From: Vibrio taketomensis
Lineage (GTDB): Bacteria; Pseudomonadota; Gammaproteobacteria; Enterobacterales; Vibrionaceae
Length of the DNA stretch: 64,000 bases
Assembly (NCBI RefSeq): GCF_009938165.1
Contig: NZ_AP019649.1
Span: 1,488,001 to 1,552,000, forward strand
Reading direction: 5' to 3'
The translations under genes were made by a program, and so were the position numbers. The notes beneath the pieces are model-generated. The model worked only from the letters and a program-made list of their open reading frames with translations, was not told the origin of the DNA and ran no database searches. Positions 57,060-64,000 of this stretch are shown here, one piece after another (positions within the stretch are counted from its first letter, which is position 1; every line of letters starts with the position of its first letter).

Positions 57060-58216
57060 ATGAAGCCATATAAATATTATGCAGCGCTAACAAGTCAAGT
57101 TGCATTCTGTGCTACTCCACTTCGATTAGATCCTTATAACCGATGTCAGTTTTCTTGTGAGTATTGTTTTGCCTCAACAAGGCAAGGCTTTGGACGACGG
57201 GAGAGTTGAAAGTTGGTAACCCATCTCTTCTAGATAGGCTAACTCTGGTATCTAACGGTAAAGTCAGTTCAGCTCTTGATGAACTAATAGAGCGTAGAGT
57301 TCCTTTCCAATTGGTGGTATGTCTGATCCATTTACAAAGTTAGAATCTAGAGAAAAAGTCACATTAGAGTATTTAAAAATTCTAAAGAGTTTAATTACCC
57401 AGTTATTGTAAGTACCAAAAGTGACGATATAACCCGTGATGAATATTTAGAGGTAGTTTCTGGCTCAAACATTTATGTTAGATTTTCGACGACGATAATC
57501 GATTTTGAGCAAAGACATAGAATCGATAGAGGATGTGTAGCAATAGAGGACTTGGCAAAGTCCGCTAAGGTACTGGATAGTGAAGGTATTCCAGTTTGTT
57601 TTAGGTTTCAGCCAATAATTCCGGGACATGAGAAATTCTTCAGTCACGTTCTAGATTTAGCCGCTTCGTCTAGTGTAAAACACATTTCTGCTGAGTATTT
57701 AAAGTGCCCTATAGATGCAAACAAAAAAGTTTGGCAGTAAGTTAATCGACATATTGGAAGGGAATCCTATTGGTTATTATAAAAACTTGGCGCACTAAAA
57801 CAGGGGAGAGAATACATACTTCCAGCTAACTATAGAGTGCCTAACTTAACAGAAATAGCAGTCCAAACTAGGTCTAAAGGTATGAGTTTTGGTTTTGCGG
57901 ATAATGACTGCTTCTACACTCGGATGGCAATGCATGCTGTGCTGCTTCAAACTTGTATTTAGAAAATGCTAATTATTTCACGGCTAACATCGTCTCATTA
58001 GCAAAATCAAAGTCTATAGGCGAAAAGTTATATTTTGAAGATTACCTATCTGGGTGGGTCCCCAATAGTGCGATATCTACCTATCTAAATTCAAAGGCTC
58101 GACTTTCAATTATAGACACAGCCCAACCCGAATGGTTGAGTTATCTCCGAGAAATGTGGGCTGGAAAGTTAGGTGTTTACAATCCCGAGTATTTCGATGG
58201 TATTGAAAACAAATGA
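57060..58216 (+). pseudogene. Cassette gene B: SPL-like radical SAM protein (six frameshifts as sequenced)
   Basis: The frame opens at ATG 57060 with the radical SAM motif C-x3-C-x2-C in NRCQFSCEYCFAS near residue 29. LGGMSDPF near 107 and FRFQPIIPGHEKF near 180 are as in COG1533/spore photolyase-like proteins. The C-terminal part has NDCFYHSDGNACC, a possible second cluster site. Breaks near 57203, 57316, 57386, 57728, 57789 and 57925 are all repaired by one base in a G, G, A, A, G or C run. The result is 1161 bases, 386 residues, with no other stop. The substrate is unknown. An intact gene masked by sequencing error, or recent decay, are both possible. Confidence 0.7.
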
Positions 58217-58509
58217 AGTGGATAACTATGATTTACCTGTTTTGTTAGAACAGTTTCAAAATACTCTGATATACGTGATCTGAATAATCAATATATTCAA
58301 TCGACTTCGAAATCATGCATATCTTGAGTAAAAGAAAGCAGTTAAGTGAAGTGTCAGTTCTTTAGCGCATTAAGTTATACATGGCTCTATCATCGGGATT
58401 TTGGTAGCCTTGAAGAGTGAGTCTCATTATTTCTTATTATGCCAAAGAGCTATATTTGTTTTACTCTAACTTGTTTCTGTCCAAAACGCTTTAGCCAAAA
58501 TAAACACTA

Positions 58510-58689
58510 CCCTAAGCAAAAATGCAGGACAGCATTTTTAGGTTTTCGGCGTCGGGAACGCCTAAAACCGGCTGGACAGCATCTACGAACAAAAGCGCCT
58601 TTCTGGTTACTCTTTGGTAAGACAAAGAGTAACTGGACCGCTTACACAAAACTCAAAAGGATCGTTACAGTTTTAAGCGGGACATACAG
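58510..58689 (-). repeat. Right copy of the 180-bp long inverted repeat
   Basis: This is the reverse complement of the copy at 55805-55984, with the same internal palindromes (GTTACTCTTTG at 58615-58625 and partner) and the same outer end CTGTATGTCCCGC. Differences are confined to two spacers. No target-site duplication is evident outside the pair. Confidence 0.85.
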
Positions 58690-58817
58690 TAACGCCACGC
58701 TAAACAGGTATCAAAGATAGATTCCCGCTTTCGTGAGGGTGACAATGTCTCAGTCTAAAGCTTCAGTGAAATTCCACCGACTCAAAAATTAAAACGTTAC
58801 CGACTAGATTAGCCCCA

Positions 58818-58845
58818 TAAAAACGACTCTTCATGAGAGCCGCTT
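58818..58845 (-). terminator. Terminator of the nanM-like pair
   Basis: On the minus strand, CGGCTCT-CATG-AAGAGTCG is followed by TTTTTATG, just after the stop of the second kelch protein. Confidence 0.75.
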
Positions 58846-58865
58846 CTTACACTAATAATCGAATG

Positions 58866-59921
58866 TTACCTTAACAAATAACACTGAGTGAGTGCTTCAC
58901 CGCTTTGTGTCTCTCCGCCAATGAGCACCATGGCATCAGCAGTGGTTACTGCTACACCGTAGGCACATCCTTGAGGTAGTTTACCTGCCAGTTGCCATTC
59001 ACAGCCGTCAAAACACCAAATTTGGTCAGTGAACGTTTTGGTTAGACCCTGATGGCTATAGAATTTTTCTGAGCGATAGTTACTTTGACTGCCAACAAAG
59101 TAAGCGCCACCGGCCACGATCCATTGGTCGTCAATCTCACCGCACAATGCACCGGCTAATCCCTCGTGCTCAGAATGGCATTCAATAATCGATGGCAAAT
59201 AATTGGTCTCTAACAATTGACCATCGCCAAATTGAAAACTCTTGGTGTGCAAACTTCTAAGACCCGGCTTCACCTCCCCTTCAACCAAGATCAAGCTGTC
59301 GTCGGTGCGAAAAACCCCTGCTCCACAGTTGGCTTGAAATGGGTTCGTCGCGATAACGCTCCAATGATTACTCAAACAATCAAAGCGATAAATTTTGTCA
59401 TTCCATTGATAAGACTCAATCGGACGAGACATAAATTCAACCAAGGTTGCCTGTTTAAGATCAGGATCTTCACTTAATTGAGGAGAAGCTAATTGCGCCA
59501 TTAACCCATCAAACTGAGATTTGTTATAGCCTCCAACAAAATAAAGACTGTCATCCATGGCAAACCCCGCAGCGCCTAGCAGCCCAACCGGGATTTGCTC
59601 TGTAACTAAGCTCCACACATCTTCCGAGCAATCGTAGTAATAACCGTCGGTTAGCACCGTTGTATAACCAAGCTCTTCAGTAGTGCCCGCTCCTGAAAAA
59701 ACATAACAGCCACCGCTTACGGGTATACACACCGCATCACTGCGATGTGTTCCTGGAAATGCCGCTTTTTCTTGCCAATCGCTTGGATTGGCAAGGTCTA
59801 GCATCAGCCATTTCTCACCTAAACTTCCAAGTCCGGTATAGATAGCGTCGTGATTAGAAAATCCCACACCATTCTTTAGGCCCGATGGCAAAGAAGGTAA
59901 AGGTGAAAAATGCATCTTCAT
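58866..59921 (-). CDS. Kelch-repeat NanM-like protein without leader
   Basis: This protein is homologous along its whole length to the sialic acid mutarotase encoded just upstream. Its 351 residues include the blade motifs SGLKNGVGFSNHDAIYTGLGS, LLGAAGFAMDDSLYFVGGYNKSQFD and GLAGALCGEIDDQWIVAGGAYF. It has no signal peptide, unlike its neighbour, so it should be cytoplasmic. It starts two bases after the neighbour's stop. NanM converts alpha to beta N-acetylneuraminate; a cytoplasmic version would act after uptake. That role is inference, and a different sugar acid substrate is possible. Confidence 0.8.
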   Translation of the reverse strand: MKMHFSPLPSLPSGLKNGVGFSNHDAIYTGLGSLGEKWLMLDLANPSDWQEKAAFPGTHRSDAVCIPVSGGCYVFSGAGTTEELGYTTVLTDGYYYDCSEDVWSLVTEQIPVGLLGAAGFAMDDSLYFVGGYNKSQFDGLMAQLASPQLSEDPDLKQATLVEFMSRPIESYQWNDKIYRFDCLSNHWSVIATNPFQANCGAGVFRTDDSLILVEGEVKPGLRSLHTKSFQFGDGQLLETNYLPSIIECHSEHEGLAGALCGEIDDQWIVAGGAYFVGSQSNYRSEKFYSHQGLTKTFTDQIWCFDGCEWQLAGKLPQGCAYGVAVTTADAMVLIGGETQSGEALTQCYLLR

Positions 59922-59923
59922 TA

Positions 59924-61068
59924 TTAGTCCTGTTGTTCTACTTGTTTACCATCCCAAGATAGCATCGCTACTTTGGTGCTTGATGATGCATCCGGTTTCT
60001 CACCGCCAACCATCAATACCCCTTGTGGCAGCGTAAATGAAATACCATATGCAATGCCTTCAGTGAGATCGCTACCTTGTTTCCAAGCGCCATCCATAAA
60101 CACGTACGTTTCCTCGTTGAACGCTTTTTCAATCCGTTGTGAGCAAACATATTGCCTTTATCAAACGCAAGCTTGGCACCATGGAAGTTTGCGCCACCTG
60201 CAACAATCACCACACCATTGCTCATACCCGCGAATGCGCCAGCAACGCCTTCTTGCAGTGGTTGTGATTCAGGCGTTGGCAACGGATGCTCACTGACCCA
60301 AGGTTGCGCTTGACCAAATTGATAGGTTTTTACTTCTGCTGTACGCAGACCGGGTTTTATTTCACCACTAATCAGCAGTGCGTTTTCTTGATTGGCAACC
60401 AATGCCGACCCACAGTTTGGCAAATATGGGGATGCACCCAGTTCCTGCCATTGATTGGTGTTTGGATTGAAGCTAAGAACTTGTCGGTTCCATTGGTAAT
60501 CAACGGGTTTTAGCCCCATGTAATCATCGACAATCTTTTGCCATTTTTTCGGTTCTGCTTTTTGGTCAGTGGTAAGAATGTCTGATAAATATTTGTCGAA
60601 TAAAGGTTTGTTGTAACCGCCAAAGAAAACCACTTGTTGATTATCTGGTGAATAAGAAGCCGCCCCCAAAAGGCCTACTGGCGCCTTGGTACTCATTTGT
60701 GACCATTTGTTTTCACTCGAATCAAAGCGATAAACCGTATCAAAAATCACTGGCGATTTGTCTTTCGCATCGGCCTTGCCCGAACCACCAAAGATATAGA
60801 TATCATCACCAATTACCGTTGCCGTTGCTCCATCACGAGCCGGGCCGCTAAAGCTTGCTTGCTTTTGCCAACCCTTATCTAGGTTTTCAAGGTCCAACAT
60901 GTAAAACTGTTGTCCCATTGAGCCTAAACCCACATAAATTTTTGAATCTACCTGTGCACCGATGCCGTTTTTCACACCGACAGGTAAGTCTGGCCAAGTT
61001 TGATTCGCTGCGACAGAAAAAGCCGCAAGCAAGGGTATTGTCATTAGTACAGAATTTAATGGTTTCAT
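59924..61068 (-). CDS. nanM: N-acetylneuraminate epimerase NanM, periplasmic (one apparent frameshift)
   Basis: NanM speeds the alpha-to-beta mutarotation of sialic acid in the periplasm. The gene starts at ATG 61068 ([18 protein letters not shown]) with AAGGAAA upstream. The leader ends SVAANQ, and kelch blades such as [20 protein letters not shown] and [17 protein letters not shown] follow. The frame is lost near 60125-60129; adding one A to the run there gives [19 protein letters not shown] and a C-terminus ending at 59924. Repaired length is 381 residues, against about 368 in E. coli. The intact leader and blades argue for a sequencing error. It is co-transcribed with the leaderless paralogue. 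Confidence 0.83.
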
Positions 61069-61182
61069 GTTCTTTATTTCCTTATTAGCGCATTCAATTT
61101 GGCTCTGTCGGCCTTTATCTCCTGCATATAACAAAAATATTTTCCACGACTACACTTAAAAAGGATTTTTCCTTCATAAAAC

Positions 61183-61212
61183 TGCAAAATAAAGCCCGCA
61201 AAGCGCAGGCCT
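61183..61212 (-). terminator. Terminator after the RpiR-family gene
   Basis: On the minus strand AAGGCCTGCGC-TTT-GCGGGCTT is followed by TATTTT. The stem has one imperfection. Confidence 0.6.
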
Positions 61213-61225
61213 TAAAATCTAATGT

Positions 61226-62059
61226 TTACTTCAGCAACGGTACGACGACCTCAGCCGTTTCAAGCACCGATTCTGAATACTCTGGGTATTGCTCTAACAA
61301 CGAGTTCACCAAGACGTCAACCAGCAACAACGCGCCCACTTTAGAAGCAAATGCGCCACCTGTTAATGGACCTTCAGGTCTGGCTGCAACAAGCATTTCG
61401 GTACAAATCGCGCTCAACGGGCTATGACTGATGTTAGTTAATGCGATAACCGGGACTTTGCGAGAGTGCGCTTGCGTGGCTGCATGAATCACTTCTCGGG
61501 TTGAGCCTGAGCTGGAAACGGCAAACCATAAATCACCTTGTCCACTACGCACGGCATTCATCGCCGCCAAATGCGTATCTTCATACATAGTCACTTTCTT
61601 ACCGATACGTAACAAGCGAAATGCAAGGTAGCGACCAACAATGCTTGATGCCCCAACGCCAACACAACTAATAAAGTGCGCGTTATGGACTAAATCACAG
61701 ATGCGAGCCAACGCTTTACGATCAATCAATTTCGCCGTATCAAGCAAACTGGCCGAAGCATGATGCGCCGAGACATCACAGACATCGCCTTCGATATCAA
61801 CTTGTTGGGCCGACTGAGATTGAGAAAGATCGACAGCCAACGCCATGCGAAAGTCCGAATAACCTTTATAGCCCATATCTCGGCACAAACGTACGACAGT
61901 CGCTTCACTGGTAGCGGTATTACGCGCAAGATCGGTAATGGTTTGATACTGAACTTCATTCGCATTTTCCGAAATATATTCCGCTACTACTCGCAATTTC
62001 TTGCTTAACGGCTCGATGTTCGAACGCAGTCGAACTAACAAATTTTTTGGTGAGCCCAT
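61226..62059 (-). CDS. nanR: RpiR-family transcriptional regulator (NanR-like)
   Basis: This repressor-type protein has 277 residues. The N-terminal helix-turn-helix includes TITDLARNTATSEATVVRLCRDMGYKGYSDF near residue 40, and a SIS sugar-phosphate domain follows with GVGASSIVGRYLAFRL and WFAVSSSGSTREVIHAA. In Vibrio vulnificus the sialic acid regulator NanR is an RpiR protein responding to ManNAc-6-phosphate. This gene lies among sialic acid genes in the same direction, so NanR is the natural call. The operator was not identified. Confidence 0.85.
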   Translation of the reverse strand: MGSPKNLLVRLRSNIEPLSKKLRVVAEYISENANEVQYQTITDLARNTATSEATVVRLCRDMGYKGYSDFRMALAVDLSQSQSAQQVDIEGDVCDVSAHHASASLLDTAKLIDRKALARICDLVHNAHFISCVGVGASSIVGRYLAFRLLRIGKKVTMYEDTHLAAMNAVRSGQGDLWFAVSSSGSTREVIHAATQAHSRKVPVIALTNISHSPLSAICTEMLVAARPEGPLTGGAFASKVGALLLVDVLVNSLLEQYPEYSESVLETAEVVVPLLK

Positions 62060-62294
62060 ACGTTGCCTCGTGTCAACATCATCATTTTTGCTGCGGCAAA
62101 AATATCAAAAACGGTGGATTATTGACACCAAATAGCGTCAAAACACCCTAGAATTCAGACTACTTGAAGTAAATATCACCGATTCTTCGAGCGACTAGAC
62201 GATTCTTTCCGTCGCATTGATAAAATTTACTGCAACTAGTAACTCTGTGAGTAACAAGTGGCAATAGAGACACACCCTATTGCCACGCTCAAAC

Positions 62295-63191
62295 TTAAAG
62301 ATTTAGAAAGCCAGCATCACGCATTTTCGCTACCACATCGGCTTTTTGTGCATCAGTGAGTGAACGAATTGGTGTACGTGGGTTACCCGCATCAATACCG
62401 TGCAATTGCATTGCCGCTTTACCTGCTGCCACACCGCCGTATTCAACCAATACACGAATCAGCGCAATGACGTTGTCCATTAGCGAGGTTACCGTTGCTT
62501 GATCGCCTTTGTTAAATGCTTCAATGATCTTCAAGTAAAGTGGCGCCGCATAGTTATACGTACTGCCCACTGCACCCACTGCGCCGACAGCCAAGCCAGC
62601 AGGTAAGAACTCGTCTACGCCAAATGGAATATCGAACTTACCACCGCAAGCACGAACCGCGCGTTGGTACTCGTACAGATCCACATGGTTAAATTTCGCA
62701 CCCGATAGGTTTGGAATACGTTGTTCACCTTTAATGAGGAACTGCTCAAGGTCAAGATTTACGCCCGACATACCTGAATGGTAGTAGTAGAAGCCTTTTG
62801 ATGGTGCAGCCGCTGCGATTTGCGCACAGTATTCAACCAAATCATCCACACTGCCCGGCTTAAAGAAGCAAGGGCCAATTGCAGAAGTTGCCAGAATATC
62901 GAGCGTTTCCGCGTGTTTCGTTAACTCAACGGCATCAGCAATACTTAGCGCACCAGTGTGAAGAACGATGTCCAATTTACCATCCGCAGCCTTAACCCAA
63001 CGCTCAGCGATCGCTTTACGCTCTTCTACTGAACAGTGGATACCTTCACCTGTTGTGCCACAAACATAAGCACCAGTGACACCTTGTGCGATAAGCAGTT
63101 CAGCAATTTGATCGATCGCTGCAAAGTTCACTTTGTTATTGATATCAAATGGTGTGTGTGGAGCTGCAATCAAACCTGTCAATTTGTTCAT
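62295..63191 (-). CDS. nanA: N-acetylneuraminate lyase NanA
   Basis: NanA splits sialic acid into N-acetylmannosamine and pyruvate. The 298 residues belong to the DapA/NanA family. GTTGEGIHCSVEERKAI near 46 holds the carboxylate-binding loop, YYYHSGMSGVNL near 134 carries the active Tyr, and LSGAKFNHVDLYEYQRA near 160 carries the Schiff-base Lys. GVDEFLPAGLAVGAVGAVGSTYN completes the barrel. It follows the TRAP permease gene by about 60 bp. The presence of a TRAP transporter and NanM supports sialic acid as substrate. Confidence 0.93.
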   Translation of the reverse strand: MNKLTGLIAAPHTPFDINNKVNFAAIDQIAELLIAQGVTGAYVCGTTGEGIHCSVEERKAIAERWVKAADGKLDIVLHTGALSIADAVELTKHAETLDILATSAIGPCFFKPGSVDDLVEYCAQIAAAAPSKGFYYYHSGMSGVNLDLEQFLIKGEQRIPNLSGAKFNHVDLYEYQRAVRACGGKFDIPFGVDEFLPAGLAVGAVGAVGSTYNYAAPLYLKIIEAFNKGDQATVTSLMDNVIALIRVLVEYGGVAAGKAAMQLHGIDAGNPRTPIRSLTDAQKADVVAKMRDAGFLNL

Positions 63192-63251
63192 TTTTCGATC
63201 CTACTAAATCGGAGCCGCCGCAGCGGCTCATTTGTTAATTACATTGAATTG

Positions 63252-64000
63252 TTATTGTCCGTAGCCGAGGAATAGCTCAGGCAAGAACAGAGTAAACTGA
63301 GGGAAAATCGCAACGAGTGCTAAAACGATAAACAGTGGCACTAGCAGTGGAATTACACCGCGAGTCAGTACGTGGAATGGAATGTCACCTACCCTTGCAA
63401 CCACAAACAGCGCCATGCCCATCGGTGGAGTTAAAATACCGATCATTAGGTTAAGAATCGCCATTACACCAAAGTGTACTGGGTCGATACCCACTGAAAC
63501 CGCAACAGGAACGAGGAACGGAACCAACAACAACAATAGCGCGAGTGATTCAATAAATGTTCCCAAGAACAGCAGTAACAAGTTGATTAGAAGCAATAGC
63601 ACTAACGGGTTATCACTGATGCTTAAAAAGAAATCTGCCAGCATTTGTGGTAATTGTTCACGAGCAACAATCCAACCAAACACAGTGACACCCATTACCA
63701 TTAGCGCCACTACTGCGGTGTTGTTAACGGTCTCTTTTAGGATATCCACAAAGCCTGCTAGCGTTAGCTGCTTATAAACGACGGTACCTAAAAATAATGC
63801 GTATAAAGATGAAACGGCTGCTGCTTCTGTTGGCGTAAATTTACCTGAGAAAATACCGCCAATAATGATAATTGGGGTTAGCAACGACAAGAAAGCTTCT
63901 TTAAATGCCACCAAGCGTTCACGGCCACTCGCTTTTGGTAACACCATGTAGCCACGCTTTTTACAGATAAAGTAACTCATGATCATCAGAGCAAGGCAGC
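63252..64000 (-). CDS. siaM: TRAP transporter large permease, sialic acid type (partial)
   Basis: This is the DctM-type permease that moves N-acetylneuraminate across the inner membrane with Na+, using the SiaP binding protein. The frame runs off the window at 64000 without a start; residues before MIMSYF read CLAL. The visible 248 residues include ten or so hydrophobic segments, GKFTPTEAAAVSSLYALFLG, and the signature NLMIGILTPPMGMALFVVARV. The rest and the P and Q parts should lie beyond the window. Substrate is assigned from neighbouring nanA and nanM. Confidence 0.88.
   Translation of the reverse strand, partial: CLALMIMSYFICKKRGYMVLPKASGRERLVAFKEAFLSLLTPIIIIGGIFSGKFTPTEAAAVSSLYALFLGTVVYKQLTLAGFVDILKETVNNTAVVALMVMGVTVFGWIVAREQLPQMLADFFLSISDNPLVLLLLINLLLLFLGTFIESLALLLLLVPFLVPVAVSVGIDPVHFGVMAILNLMIGILTPPMGMALFVVARVGDIPFHVLTRGVIPLLVPLFIVLALVAIFPQFTLFLPELFLGYGQ

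Larger units (their letters stand above)
58217..58865. other. Intergenic region with right inverted repeat
   Basis: No gene is seen. It holds about 290 bp of AT-rich DNA after the radical SAM gene, the right long repeat at 58510-58689, and the terminator of the second NanM-like gene at 58818-58845. Confidence 0.5.

Noticed and set aside
57060..58216. Prokaryotic viperin
   Set aside because: The Cys motif is shared by all radical SAM proteins, but the LGGMSDPF and PIIPG segments and the C-terminal Cys group point to the SPL/COG1533 group.
55805..58689. Integron cassette with attC/VCR sites
   Set aside because: The repeats are 180 bp and inverted. I see no attC core sites and no integrase. 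Cassette arrays have repeats in direct orientation.

Overview
The window reads as chromosomal DNA of a marine Vibrio. Indicators are the potABC operon with two tandem potD genes, a 456-residue NorM-type MATE pump next to riboflavin synthase, a TagA-like M66 protease, an RpiR-type sialic acid regulator, Vibrio-type small families (DUF2960, DUF3802, DUF3080), two HAMP chemoreceptors and tRNA-Val(GAC) genes. No rRNA, CRISPR array, integrase or transposase was seen.

Layout. 1-871: the start of an exported protein and a membrane protein. 1258-6352: spermidine/putrescine uptake (potABC, potD, potD). 6433-7164: a sirtuin. 7302-16084: a formate dehydrogenase locus on the minus strand (DUF3305, DUF3306, a polyferredoxin, a TorD-like chaperone, a Tat peptide, FdhA, FdhB, FdhC and a membrane protein), with fdhD divergent. 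17306-24479: a chemoreceptor, the ABC-F protein YbiT, and a membrane AAA ATPase paired with an MscS channel. 24571-27415: a TagA-like metalloprotease. 27735-36040: a two-component system divergent from tungstate uptake (tupABC), mobA and a mobB-moeA fusion. 36094-49569: mixed housekeeping genes (nagK, tapT, a desaturase-like gene, an SDR, a chemoreceptor, an NlpC lipoprotein, fructosamine kinase, ribE, norM, a glycosyltransferase). 49726-49920: two tRNA-Val genes. 50360-55763: a reductive dehalogenase operon with an AraC regulator. 55805-58689: a two-gene cassette between 180-bp inverted repeats. 58866-64000: sialic acid use (two NanM-like proteins, NanR-like regulator, NanA, TRAP permease).

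How genes fit together. The sequence supports a sigma-54 circuit. The response regulator at 29765-31206 has the GAFTGA sigma-54 contact motif. A canonical -24/-12 promoter lies before tupA (31351-31366) and another before the formate dehydrogenase operon (14858-14874). Each has a closely matching palindrome about 70-80 bp upstream (TTGNGACAA-N-TTGTCNCAA). This suggests one signal co-induces metal uptake, cofactor assembly and the metalloenzyme that uses them. The other strong accessory candidates are the respiratory reductive dehalogenase operon, with an FNR-like box and activator-type direct repeats upstream, and the inverted-repeat cassette carrying a three-TM protein and an SPL-like radical SAM protein.

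Quality caveat. At least seven frameshifts interrupt otherwise well-conserved genes (torD, two in tagA, the histidine kinase, its regulator, a fructosamine kinase, nanM). Eleven more fall in the cassette. Every one can be repaired by changing the length of a homopolymer run by one base, so sequencing error is the leading explanation and pseudogene calls should be made with caution.
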